From an uncultured Opitutaceae bacterium (GTDB lineage Bacteria; Verrucomicrobiota; Verrucomicrobiae; Opitutales; Opitutaceae), in contig CAMLSH010000040.1 in NCBI GenBank assembly GCA_946482625.1, positions 1 to 14,673 on the forward strand: 14,673 nucleotides of DNA, given 5' to 3'. The position numbers were made by a program, and so were the translations under genes. The notes under the pieces were generated by a model. The model was not told the origin of the DNA. It saw nothing but the letters and a program-made list of their open reading frames with translations, and did no database searches. Positions 6,831-14,673 of this stretch are shown here, piece after piece; the stretch's first letter is position 1, and each line of letters starts with the position of its first letter.

Positions 6831-9683
6831 TTAGAACTTAACCGTCGCGCTAAAGGTGATCTTGCGCGGCTCCTGCAAGCCGATGCGCTCGGGACGAGTA
6901 CTATCCCACCACGCCGACGTATAGACCTGATAGTCGTCGTTATCGAAGACGTTGGAGGCATTCACCTGAAGTTCGACCCACGTCTTGTGGCCCAGAACCG
7001 ACAGCGGGAAATCGTATCCGATCGACGCGTCGGCGAGGAAAAGCTTTTCGCCTTTCAGCACCTTCTCGTTCGCCGTGCCGGGATTCTCCATGCCGACGAT
7101 GTTGGCGCTCTGATAACGACCGCCGCCGCCAAACGACAGGCCCTTCAGCGCGCCCGTGGAGAATCGGTAACGTGAATACAGATTGGCGCCATACTTTCGC
7201 TCGCCACGAGCAGGTTTTCCGCTGAACGCGCGCTCGCGGTCGATGTAATCCGTCATCCAGCCGATCTGGTTGCCAACCGTGTCCCACGAGCCGCCGCCCA
7301 GCAGATAAGCATCGCCGCCGGTGGCGCGCCAGAAGGCCGCGTTTGTGTCAGCCCAAGAGGCGATTTCGTTCATGATGTTGCTCTTCACGACTTCGTTGAT
7401 CGAGAAGTTGGCACTCACGCGCCAGTTGGCGGTGGGATTTGCCACCAGCGTAAACTCCCAGCCCTTCGACTCGCGGTCTTCGTAGTAGGAATCGGCGTTG
7501 GTGCGACGGGCGTCGCGCTGCGCGCCGGTGATTAGTCCGTCGGTGACGAAGACGTCGAGGATGCGGTTGTTGAGATCGGAGACGCTCGCCTTGATGTTGC
7601 CCCACTCGGTCGTCTTCTCGACATCCGTCGTGTAGTAACTCGCCGTCGCATAGAGCTTCGAGCCGAGGTCAAATTTCACGCCTACATCGTAGCCCTTGCT
7701 CTCAGGCATCTGCGGGAGCCCGCCGTCGATAACGGTCTGGTTGAGATTAGGGAGATCGCGGCTGGTCGAAGTGTTTCCGAATACGGAAATGTTTTTGGTC
7801 AGATCGAGAACCGCGCCGGCCGAAAACGTGTTCGCCGAGAAGTCCGCCTCTTCGGTCATGCCCGGAACGATGTGTAAAACGCCCCCGGCGTCGCGCCCAT
7901 TGATGCCCGCCTCGTGATTCAACTCGTCACGCCGATAACCCAAGATCGTCACGAGGCGGTCTTTGAAAAACCGGCTCTGCAACGCAGCGAGATAGGTGTG
8001 CTGGCGAATCTCGATATCATCGATGCCCTGGTTCGGCACCCACGTGCTCGACAACGTGCGGCCGGAAACCGGATCCGTGACGTTAACGAGGGCCTGTTGC
8101 CAGGACGGCACGCGGATGGTCGCGGCCTCGCCCGGCGTGATGTAGTAACGGCGGAAAATACGGTTCGAGTCGAACTCGGCTTCGGTCGCAAACGGACGTC
8201 CCGCAAAAACCTCCGAATCCTCCACGCGATAATAGTCGCGCATGCCGTACTCGTAGAGTCCCGCTACGCGGTGCATTCCGAAGGCGCCGAGATCGCTCTC
8301 GTAGGATGCCGTGCCGCGGAAGACATCGATGTCGCTGGTGTTGGTGCGGCGGGTCCAGTTGTTCTCCACGTAGTAACGACCCGCGTTGGGATTGGCCGAC
8401 CAAGTCGGCAGATAGTCCGACGCATCCGCCCAGAGCTCCGTCGCGCCGCCGAGGTAACTGTAGCGTGTGAGGTTGCCCGCGTCCGGATCGTATCCGAGAA
8501 AATCGGACGATTGGTGGTTGTACGACAACTCGAAGCTGAACGCCTGCGAAACGACCTTTTCGTACACCGCCGTAAACGTGTCGTACTCGTTCTCACGCAG
8601 AGCCGCACCGCCGCCCGGATTCGCGTGGATCGGGATGATCGCGAGATTTTCAGGCGTCATCGCGAGATGGGACCAACCTTGGTTGGCCGAATAACTGAAG
8701 GGCATGCCCTGCCAGTTCATCAGCGTATTGTTGTTCTCCGTGTAGACGAGGTGCTCGCTCCACGTCTGGGTGACATACTCGCTCTGCGGCCAGCTCCATT
8801 GCGCGCTGCCAAACGTCGGGCTGCCGGCGTTTTTCCACGCGTAGGTCTGGTCGATCATGAGCCAAGGGCGCGCGATGTTGTCCTCGACCTTGCCGTACTC
8901 GAACTCGGCCTTGAACACCGACGACGGCGAAATCTGCCACTTGGCCGCGAGATGCACGCGACGGTCTTCATTGAACTCCCATTCGCGCCACGTCTCGCCC
9001 TCGTCGCCGACTGCGTTGAGACGCATGGCGAACTTACCGGGAATGAGCACCTGGTTGTAGTCCAGCGTCGCGCGCCGGCGATCCCAGCTGCCAATCGTGA
9101 GCCCAACCTCGGTGTCGCGCTCGCCGATGACCGCCTGTTTCGTAGTCGTATTCACGATACCGCCGGCGGAGCCGAAGCCGAAGAGAATGGCGTTGGGGCC
9201 GCGCGACTGATCCACGCGATCGACGTTGAAAAAGTCAGTGGATGTCGTCCACGCGAAGTAGTTGCGCGCGTAGGAGGCCGGCAGGCCGCGGATGCGGAGA
9301 TTCCACGCAGGGCTGCCCATCAGCGGGTTCGCGTTAAAGTTCGGCGCTGCATCACCGACGCTCGGCACGGCATTGTTTTGAAACAGGATCACGTCCTTCA
9401 TGTTCGTCGCGCCGATGTCTTTCAGGAATTCGGGCGTGAGCACGGAGATCGCCGCGGCGGTGTCCTTGAGTTCGGTGTTGAGGCGGCTGCCGGCGAGCGT
9501 GTTGCCCGCGAGGTAGCCGGCGTCTTTTTTGGTGCTCACCTCAAAAGGGCTGAGCACGATCACTTCATCATCCGCTACCGCCGGAGCGGCAGCATCCGGA
9601 GCGGCTTGTGCGAGGACGTGGGGCGGCGTGGAAAGACCGCAGGCGAGGCTGATCGCGGCGGCCGTCAGGGTCGGGGTTCTCAT
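6831..9683 (-). CDS. TonB-dependent outer-membrane receptor for galacto-oligosaccharides
   Basis: 950-aa TonB-dependent receptor. Signal peptide at 1-26 (cleavage after VLAQA), then a Pro/Ala linker and a TonB-box-like segment [13 protein letters not shown] (39-51). The plug domain follows (about 65-185: [57 protein letters not shown] in pieces), then a long 22-strand-type beta barrel ending in the terminal aromatic residue ITFSATVKF. No SusD-like lipoprotein is adjacent, unlike Bacteroidetes starch-type systems, but this is common in Opitutaceae. Between a galactanase gene (40-base gap upstream) and a sugar symporter, it most likely imports galactan oligosaccharides through the outer membrane with energy from TonB. 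The ATG at 9683 is chosen over 9869 because it directly starts the signal peptide and avoids overlap with the galactanase gene. The ligand is inferred. Confidence 0.92.
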   Translation of the reverse strand: MRTPTLTAAAISLACGLSTPPHVLAQAAPDAAAPAVADDEVIVLSPFEVSTKKDAGYLAGNTLAGSRLNTELKDTAAAISVLTPEFLKDIGATNMKDVILFQNNAVPSVGDAAPNFNANPLMGSPAWNLRIRGLPASYARNYFAWTTSTDFFNVDRVDQSRGPNAILFGFGSAGGIVNTTTKQAVIGERDTEVGLTIGSWDRRRATLDYNQVLIPGKFAMRLNAVGDEGETWREWEFNEDRRVHLAAKWQISPSSVFKAEFEYGKVEDNIARPWLMIDQTYAWKNAGSPTFGSAQWSWPQSEYVTQTWSEHLVYTENNNTLMNWQGMPFSYSANQGWSHLAMTPENLAIIPIHANPGGGAALRENEYDTFTAVYEKVVSQAFSFELSYNHQSSDFLGYDPDAGNLTRYSYLGGATELWADASDYLPTWSANPNAGRYYVENNWTRRTNTSDIDVFRGTASYESDLGAFGMHRVAGLYEYGMRDYYRVEDSEVFAGRPFATEAEFDSNRIFRRYYITPGEAATIRVPSWQQALVNVTDPVSGRTLSSTWVPNQGIDDIEIRQHTYLAALQSRFFKDRLVTILGYRRDELNHEAGINGRDAGGVLHIVPGMTEEADFSANTFSAGAVLDLTKNISVFGNTSTSRDLPNLNQTVIDGGLPQMPESKGYDVGVKFDLGSKLYATASYYTTDVEKTTEWGNIKASVSDLNNRILDVFVTDGLITGAQRDARRTNADSYYEDRESKGWEFTLVANPTANWRVSANFSINEVVKSNIMNEIASWADTNAAFWRATGGDAYLLGGGSWDTVGNQIGWMTDYIDRERAFSGKPARGERKYGANLYSRYRFSTGALKGLSFGGGGRYQSANIVGMENPGTANEKVLKGEKLFLADASIGYDFPLSVLGHKTWVELQVNASNVFDNDDYQVYTSAWWDSTRPERIGLQEPRKITFSATVKF

Positions 9684-9690
9684 GTGTCTT

Positions 9691-9704
9691 GGGTTTGGGT
9701 TGGA
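9691..9704 (-). promoter_or_regulatory. A/C-rich start-proximal motif (TCCAACCCAAACCC)
   Basis: Minus-strand TCCAACCCAAACCC ends 7 bases before the receptor ATG at 9683, inside the 40-base gap after the galactanase stop codon. It matches the motif before the GH53 gene starting at 1692 at 13 of 14 positions. It lies between genes of one operon, so it is more likely to act on mRNA or translation than as a promoter. Confidence 0.45.
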
Positions 9705-9723
9705 GCAGCTGAAAATCGTTGAA

Positions 9724-10857
9724 TCAATGCGCGTTGGCCGATGCGCGGAAAACCTTGGCGGCCAGAAGCAACTCGCCCTTGGCATCGAAGAGCGCGCACG
9801 AGCCGCCGACCCACGCGTGCAGTCCGTTGACTTGGACGGATTCGGGGTGCCACCAGCAAACGCCGGCACCTAGACCGCCGGGAAGAGAACGCACCGCGCG
9901 GTTCACATCGTCTAAAAACTGGCGCTGCCCATCGGGCGAGACCGGCCAGTCGAGATTCTTTTTTCCCTCCCAGTGCGCGTCCTGCCTCCATGGGTACGCG
10001 GTCTCGACCACCATGACCGGGACTTTGAAATCGCTCGCGACCGCTTCCAGCGTTTCGCGAAGGGCGACGATCCCGCCGTGCCACTCCGGATAATAGCTGA
10101 GACCGACGATATCGAAAGGCAGACCCGCGTCACGGGCGTTGCGCAGCCACCAACGGGTGCGCGGCACATCGCCGGTACTTTCGATGTGAAGAATGGTTTT
10201 CGGGCGCTCCGCCTTCGCCGCCACCACCGCAGCATCGAAGCCCTCGAAGCCTGCGCGCAACAAACGCGCAAGCCGCGACCACGCGGCAGCGTCCTGCGCC
10301 TCACGAAACTCCACGCGCCCCTCCGGCCAGAGCAGGCCGTTGGTGATCTCGTTGCCGATCTGGACATAGTCCGGAGCCAGTCCCTCGGCAAAGAACCGAG
10401 CGAGCGTAAGCCGTGTGTACTCGCGAACAGCCCCAGTCAGTTCGTCGAACAGCAGCTTTTCCCAAGCCGCCGGTTTGAACTGCTTCGCCGGATCGGCCCA
10501 CGTATCGGAATAGTGGAGATCGAGCATGAATCTGGCGCCGCTGGCCTTCACGCGACGGGCGAGCGCCAGGGTGTACTCAAGATCGTTGGCCACGATGCCC
10601 TCATGAACCGGCGAAACAAACAGTCGCAGACGGAAACAATCGAAACCCGCGTCTCGCAAAACCGTCAGTCCATTCCCCCGTTTCCCATCATCGCTAAAAA
10701 CCGCGCCATGCGACTCCAACACGGGCAGCGCCGAGATATCGGCCCCGTGGACATATCCGGTCTCCGCCGCGACAGCCGCCGACTCCGAGTTTCCGAACGA
10801 TCCTGTCGGAGAAAGACAGACCAGGCAGACAGCGACGATGAGGCTCGTACGAATCAT
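9724..10857 (-). CDS. Secreted GH53 endo-beta-1,4-galactanase (copy 2)
   Basis: 377-aa family GH53 galactanase, first gene of the upstream unit. An N-terminal signal peptide is present (MIRTSLIVAVCLVCLSPTGS, cleavage probably near residue 22); two cysteines occur in it, but neither sits in a good lipobox. Landmarks: CFRLRLFVSP (74-83), DLHYSDTWADPAKQ (113-126), QIGNE with the acid/base Glu170, GLSYYPEWHG (252-261), VVETAYPW with the nucleophile Glu285, and GAGVCWWHPE (330-339). It is clearly a paralogue of the GH53 at 583-1692 but diverged: it has VCWWHPE where the other has VIYWEGTW, and lacks that copy's Asn/Ser-rich segment near residue 338. The two may differ in location or in the oligosaccharide length they prefer. 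The receptor gene follows after 40 bases. The start ATG at 10857 is preceded by a C-rich leader without a Shine-Dalgarno. Confidence 0.92.
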   Translation of the reverse strand: MIRTSLIVAVCLVCLSPTGSFGNSESAAVAAETGYVHGADISALPVLESHGAVFSDDGKRGNGLTVLRDAGFDCFRLRLFVSPVHEGIVANDLEYTLALARRVKASGARFMLDLHYSDTWADPAKQFKPAAWEKLLFDELTGAVREYTRLTLARFFAEGLAPDYVQIGNEITNGLLWPEGRVEFREAQDAAAWSRLARLLRAGFEGFDAAVVAAKAERPKTILHIESTGDVPRTRWWLRNARDAGLPFDIVGLSYYPEWHGGIVALRETLEAVASDFKVPVMVVETAYPWRQDAHWEGKKNLDWPVSPDGQRQFLDDVNRAVRSLPGGLGAGVCWWHPESVQVNGLHAWVGGSCALFDAKGELLLAAKVFRASANAH

Positions 10858-10914
10858 TGAGGGGGCGGGGCGAGGGTGAAAAAGGACATGACCGGCTCAT
10901 TTCTGATTTCAAGT

Positions 10915-10933
10915 GTTTAATTATTAATAAAAC
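10915..10933 (-). promoter_or_regulatory. Candidate LacI-family operator, galactanase-receptor-symporter-regulator unit
   Basis: Minus strand GTTTTATTAATAATTAAAC fits GTTTNATNANTNATNAAAC, as does the site at 4158-4176, with every fixed position kept. It is 57 bases upstream of the galactanase start codon inside an A+T-rich island in otherwise GC-rich DNA. A TATGAT hexamer (10940-10945), a possible -10, ends 6 bases upstream of it, although no -35 is evident. Since the regulator gene is the last gene of this unit, the site would give autoregulation. The divergent kinase gene could also be affected. Confidence 0.65.
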
Positions 10934-10943
10934 AGTTTTATCA
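10925..10943. promoter_or_regulatory. Second palindrome overlapping the operator
   Basis: TAATAAAACAGTTTTATCA is a 19-bp palindrome with one mismatched pair (positions 2 and 18) around a single central base. It overlaps the galactan operator by 9 bases and covers most of the possible -10 hexamer of the galactanase unit. It has no counterpart at the GH2 promoter, so it may be a half-related second site for the same regulator or a site for another protein that also serves the divergent kinase gene. Confidence 0.4.
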
Positions 10944-10974
10944 TATTCCGTGCCGCGCCCACCCTTCTTGTACC

Positions 10975-11023
10975 GGGCGGCGCATGCCCACGTATTTACG
11001 CGGCACCTGGCATGCCTCCGCCC
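10975..11023 (+). repeat. Inverted repeat in the leader of the hybrid kinase gene
   Basis: GGGCGG-C-GCATGCC (10975-10988) pairs with GGCATGC-CT-CCGCCC (11009-11023): 13 base pairs with a small internal bulge and a 20-base loop that itself contains CGTA/TACG. No T run follows on either strand, so it is not an ordinary intrinsic terminator. It lies 43 bases before the ATG at 11066 and could be a leader-RNA structure or a protein site. Confidence 0.4.
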
Positions 11024-11065
11024 TTGCGGCCTCAGCTTCAGGGAGTTATCTCCGATGCCGTCCCG

Positions 11066-14000
11066 ATGAACCCCCCAGTCACCGCCGGAGTGCGCCGGTC
11101 ATTTCTATTGATCGTTTTCGTCGCCGCCGCCGGTGTGACCGCCTCGACCATTTTATGGCTCCGCGAACGCGAACACATCCAGCGCGACGAAGCACAGGAA
11201 CTCGCGTTGCTGGCGACGCACATCACCGACGAACTTCGCGTCCGCCTCGCCCAAATCGACAGCACGCTCCAGGGTTTGCGCGGCCTCTACGCGGCACAAG
11301 CAGGGCTCAATCGGGAGTCGTGGGAAACTTATCTCGACGAGCTGAACCCCTTCCCCCCGCCTGGCCTCAACGGTTTTAGTTACGTCCGCCGGGTTTCGCG
11401 CGAAACCCTTCCGGCGTTCCTCGACGAAGCGCGCAGTCGTTTCGCGCCGGATTTCGCGATCGCCCCCGAAGACGGCGGCGAAGACATGGATATCATCGCG
11501 CTGAAACGCGACTACCTGCCTCCGCCTTCACAGCCGGTCACCGGCCGCCTCATACGCGGAGACTGGCTCCGCAGCGCCGATCGGGCCCGCCGAACCGGCG
11601 CCACCACGATGAGCGAGCCCATCGCCGCGCCCGACGGCAATGGCTTCCACCGCCTCTACGTGACCATGCCGCTCTACCGCCCCGGCGTGCTTGCGAAGAC
11701 GGAAAGCGCCCGCCTGGCTGCGCACCATGGATGGCTCGCCGCGGAACTTCGCACAACCGACTTTTTTGAATACATCGACAGCCAGATCGGCCGCACGCTT
11801 CATCTGGAGGTGACCGACATCGCCGCGGACGGCACCGAGCGTTCACTGCACCTTCTCGCTTCCTCGGGCAAATCCACCACCCGCTCCGCAACCCATGGCG
11901 TCACCGTGCCCATCATGGATCGCACATGGAGGCTCGATCTCGCCGCGCCACCCGGCGCGCTTTCTCGCAGTCGGTATGCCCTCGCAAACCAGCTTTTCGC
12001 AGGCGGCCTCATCGCCACCGCCCTCCTCACCGCCTTGCTATGGAACTTGCGGCGCACGCAGCGTGAGGCCGTCCGCCTCGCCCGCGAGATGACGCGGGAG
12101 GTCAAGGAACGCGAATGGATGCTCCTCCAGGCACAGCGCATCGCCAACATCGGCATGTGCTATCTGGATACACGTACAGGCCAGATCGTCCGCTCCGCGG
12201 AATACCTGCGCATCTTCGGCATCAAGGCCGACCAGAGCATGGTCACCAACAGCTCGCACGATCTCCTCGATTACGTTCATCCCGACGATCGCGAAGCCGC
12301 GCAAGCCGCCGTCACCGCCTTCCGCGCCGGACAACCCTTCCCGCCTCGCATCATCCGTATCCGAACTCCGGACCGCGGCGAGCGCACGCTTCTTGGCGAA
12401 CAAGGCGTCCTGCCCGCCGCCAACGGCCGCCCCGCCCTCGTCGCCGCCGTCATCCACGATATCACCGAGCGCCTCGCCACCGACCGCGCACTCGCCGAGA
12501 GCCACGCCCGCCTCGACCGCCTGATGCGCGTTCTCCCGGGCACGGTTTTTCAACTTCGCCGGGATTCGTCCGGACGGCTCGTCCTTCCTTTCCTCAGCGA
12601 AGGCGCCAGCCAGCTTTTCGGCCTGCCCGCATCCGAACTCGCGCAAAACCCTGCGCGCCTCCTCTCCCTTTTTCCGAGCGATCAAGCAGACGCCCTCCGC
12701 CGCACCCTCGACCAATCCGCGGCCGCCCTTACCGCCTGGCAGCTCGACGCGTCTTTCCAGCCTCCGGGTGGCGGACGCCGCTGGGTGCGCTTCAATGCCA
12801 TTCCCGAGACCGCACCGGAAGGCGCGGTGGTCTGGCACGGCGTCGCCACCGACATCACCCTCGCCAAGGAAGCCGAGCGCCGTCTCCGGTTCACGCAATA
12901 CGCGGTCGATCACATGCGCGACGCCGTCGCTTTCCTGACCGCCGACGGCGACCGCATCTACGTCAACGACGAGACGTGCCGGCTTACTGGATACGAACGC
13001 ACCGAGCTGGTCGGCACCAAGATCTGGAACACGTACGTCGGCATGACGCCCGCGCATTACCAGCAGCTTTGGTCGCACGTGAAACAACGCGGTACGCACC
13101 TCTTCGAGGCATTGCTCGTCAACAAGAACGGCCCGCCCATCCCCGTCGAGGTCGGCACCAGCTACATCGATTTCGGCGGCCTCGAAATCGTCTTCGCCAT
13201 CGCGCGCGACATTAGCGCCCGCAAAGCCGCGGAGCAGGCCCTCCGCGACAGCGAGGAGCGACTCCGCCTCACCCGCCACGCGCTGGATCTCGCGCAAGAC
13301 ATCGTCTCGATCATGGATGCGGACGGAAACCGCCTCTACGTCAACGAGACCTTCTGCCGCTTCACCGGCCGCAGCCGCGATGAGGTTTTCGCCACCAAAG
13401 TCTGGGACACCAACCCGCCGCTCAACAAAGCCCGTTACCGCGCGCTCTGGGAAGACGCCCGCCGCCGCGGCGCCCTCTCCTTCGAAATCGAAATGCTTTC
13501 GAGCACCGGCGAACGCCTGCCCATCGAGGTGAACGCGAGTTTCCTCACCTTCGACGGCAAGGAAGCGGTCTGCACCATCTCCCGCGATCTCGGTCCTCGC
13601 CGCGCGGCGGAAGCCGAGAAAAAACGCATGGAGGAGCAGCTCCGCGAAACCCAAAAGCTCGAAAGCCTCGGCGTGCTCGCCGGCGGCATCGCGCATGATT
13701 TCAACAACCTCCTCACCGGCATCCTCGGCCACGCGAGCCTCGCCCGCGATCGCCTGCCCGACGGCCACGAACTCCACGAATCGCTCACGCAAATCGAACA
13801 CTCCTCCACCCGCGCCGCCGAGCTCTGCCAGCAGATGCTGGCGTACGCGGGCAAGGGCCGGTTCATCGTGCAGGCTGTCGACCTGAGCAAACTCGTCGGT
13901 GACACCGCAAAGCTTCTCGACGTCTCGGTCGAACATCGCGCCGCCCTTGAACTTCACCTCGATCCGGAACTGCCGCCGGTGCTGGCCGATGCCACGCAGA

Positions 14001-14673
14001 TGCGCCAGATCGTGATGAATCTCGTGCTCAACGCCGCCGAAGCCGTCGCTCCCGACACGGGCCGGATCGTTGTCACCACAGGACGGATGCGGGTCGACAC
14101 CGCCTTCCTCGCTTCCGCCCGGGTCGCCGCCGGCATCGGCCATGGCGAAGCCGTTTTCCTCGAAGTCACCGACAACGGCGCAGGCATGGACGCCGCCACC
14201 GTCGAACGCATTTTCGATCCGTTTTTCACGACGAAGTTCACCGGTCGCGGCCTCGGTCTCGCAGCGGTCCAAGGCATCGTGCGCTCGCACGAAGGCGCGC
14301 TCTACGTTCAAAGCACGCCCGGCGTCGGCACGACGTTCCGGCTCGTACTCGCAGTTTACACGGGAAACAAAGGCCGCACGCTCCCGCCGTTTGCCCCCAC
14401 GCGAAACAGCCGCCCGCCGACGTCATCCGGCCGCGTCCTCGTCGTCGACGATGAAGAGAGCGTGCGCTCCGTCACCCGTCAGGTGCTGCAACGCACGGGA
14501 TTCACCGTAGAAATCGCCGAGGACGGCGAGAGCGCGTTGGAGCGGCTGAAAAAAGGCCCGTCGGACTTCTCGCTCATCCTGCTGGATTTCACCATGCCGC
14601 GTCTCAACGGCTCGCAGACGTTGCGCGAAATCCTCCAGCTAAATCCGGCTGCGCGCGTGATGATGATGAGCGG
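11066..14673 (+). CDS. CHASE-PAS hybrid histidine kinase, 3' end outside window
   Basis: Membrane sensor hybrid kinase, 1202 codons visible, open at the right edge. Transmembrane segment 1 at 13-33; extracytoplasmic CHASE domain about 55-290 (STLQGLRGLYAAQAGLNRES); transmembrane segment 2 at 308-327; four PAS/PAC units at about 355-470, 483-605, 610-720 and 733-845 (VIHDITER, GVATDITLAKEAE, IARDISARKAAE, ISRDLGPRRAAE). HisKA follows with phospho-accepting His877 in GGIAHDFNNLL. The ATPase domain has N985/N989 (N box), DNGAGMD at 1036, FDPFF at 1050 and GRGLGL at 1060. A receiver domain begins at about 1123 with the acidic pair Asp1128/Asp1129 and phospho-acceptor Asp1174 in LLDFTMP; its end is cut off. 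CHASE domains sense small extracellular ligands; the ligand here is unknown. It is divergent from the galactan genes, 208 bases from the galactanase start codon. An in-frame ATG at 11012 would add 18 proline-rich residues and is less likely. Confidence 0.93.
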   Translation, partial: MNPPVTAGVRRSFLLIVFVAAAGVTASTILWLREREHIQRDEAQELALLATHITDELRVRLAQIDSTLQGLRGLYAAQAGLNRESWETYLDELNPFPPPGLNGFSYVRRVSRETLPAFLDEARSRFAPDFAIAPEDGGEDMDIIALKRDYLPPPSQPVTGRLIRGDWLRSADRARRTGATTMSEPIAAPDGNGFHRLYVTMPLYRPGVLAKTESARLAAHHGWLAAELRTTDFFEYIDSQIGRTLHLEVTDIAADGTERSLHLLASSGKSTTRSATHGVTVPIMDRTWRLDLAAPPGALSRSRYALANQLFAGGLIATALLTALLWNLRRTQREAVRLAREMTREVKEREWMLLQAQRIANIGMCYLDTRTGQIVRSAEYLRIFGIKADQSMVTNSSHDLLDYVHPDDREAAQAAVTAFRAGQPFPPRIIRIRTPDRGERTLLGEQGVLPAANGRPALVAAVIHDITERLATDRALAESHARLDRLMRVLPGTVFQLRRDSSGRLVLPFLSEGASQLFGLPASELAQNPARLLSLFPSDQADALRRTLDQSAAALTAWQLDASFQPPGGGRRWVRFNAIPETAPEGAVVWHGVATDITLAKEAERRLRFTQYAVDHMRDAVAFLTADGDRIYVNDETCRLTGYERTELVGTKIWNTYVGMTPAHYQQLWSHVKQRGTHLFEALLVNKNGPPIPVEVGTSYIDFGGLEIVFAIARDISARKAAEQALRDSEERLRLTRHALDLAQDIVSIMDADGNRLYVNETFCRFTGRSRDEVFATKVWDTNPPLNKARYRALWEDARRRGALSFEIEMLSSTGERLPIEVNASFLTFDGKEAVCTISRDLGPRRAAEAEKKRMEEQLRETQKLESLGVLAGGIAHDFNNLLTGILGHASLARDRLPDGHELHESLTQIEHSSTRAAELCQQMLAYAGKGRFIVQAVDLSKLVGDTAKLLDVSVEHRAALELHLDPELPPVLADATQMRQIVMNLVLNAAEAVAPDTGRIVVTTGRMRVDTAFLASARVAAGIGHGEAVFLEVTDNGAGMDAATVERIFDPFFTTKFTGRGLGLAAVQGIVRSHEGALYVQSTPGVGTTFRLVLAVYTGNKGRTLPPFAPTRNSRPPTSSGRVLVVDDEESVRSVTRQVLQRTGFTVEIAEDGESALERLKKGPSDFSLILLDFTMPRLNGSQTLREILQLNPAARVMMMS

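Noticed and set aside
7914..9722. 602-codon open frame on the plus strand antisense to the TonB-dependent receptor
   Set aside because: Arg/Val-rich shadow without family motifs. The minus-strand receptor reads through with signal peptide, plug and terminal phenylalanine.
9705..9869. Upstream extension of the receptor frame to an ATG at 9869
   Set aside because: It would overlap the end of the galactanase gene by 146 bases and place 62 non-signal residues before an obvious signal peptide that starts at 9683.
10854..10912. Frame with an ATG at 10912 on the minus strand overlapping the galactanase start
   Set aside because: It is out of frame with the galactanase, has no domain features, and lies in the leader.
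12038..14311. 757-codon open frame on the minus strand antisense to the hybrid kinase
   Set aside because: The plus strand encodes all motifs of a CHASE-PAS hybrid kinase without interruption. The antisense frame has a biased, repetitive composition (Ala/Gly/Glu/Asp/Arg-rich) with no domain, as expected for the reverse of a GC-rich gene with G or C at third positions.

Overview
The window looks like a piece of a GC-rich Verrucomicrobia chromosome, most likely Opitutaceae. This is inferred from three things: a TonB-dependent receptor with the 'VLSPFEVST' N-terminal segment typical of that group, SusC-like import without SusD, and genes that mostly lack Shine-Dalgarno sequences. No database search was possible, so the taxonomy is an inference.

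Most of the window (about 583-10857, minus strand) is a compact locus for using beta-1,4-galactan or arabinogalactan side chains. It appears to form two minus-strand transcription units. The first, read from 10857 down to 4251, carries a secreted GH53 endo-beta-1,4-galactanase, a TonB-dependent outer-membrane receptor, a GPH/MelB-type inner-membrane sugar symporter and a LacI-family regulator. The second, read from 4076 down to 583, carries a GH2 beta-galactosidase-like enzyme without a signal peptide and a second secreted GH53 galactanase, and ends in a strong intrinsic terminator (479-515). The implied flow is: galactan cut by secreted GH53 enzymes, galacto-oligosaccharides taken through the outer membrane by the receptor, moved into the cytosol by the symporter, and split to galactose by GH2.

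The most informative non-coding signal is a 19-bp palindrome, GTTTNATNANTNATNAAAC, found just upstream of both transcription units (4158-4176 and 10915-10933). It is the natural candidate operator for the LacI-family protein encoded between them, which would make the locus a self-contained, autoregulated regulon. A second near-perfect palindrome overlaps the copy at 10915-10933. The regulator also seems to lack about six residues of the usual LacI hinge.

Flanks: at the left edge (1-133, minus) is the start of another exported protein, probably a second TonB-dependent receptor. Positions 134-478 hold its leader and no recognisable gene. On the right, divergently transcribed from 11066 and running off the window, is a large CHASE-PAS(x4)-HisKA-HATPase-REC hybrid histidine kinase. 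Whether it belongs functionally with the galactan locus cannot be told from sequence. Three exported-protein genes share an A/C-rich CCAACCCA-type motif directly upstream of their start codons. No tRNA, rRNA, CRISPR array, insertion sequence or phage gene was seen.
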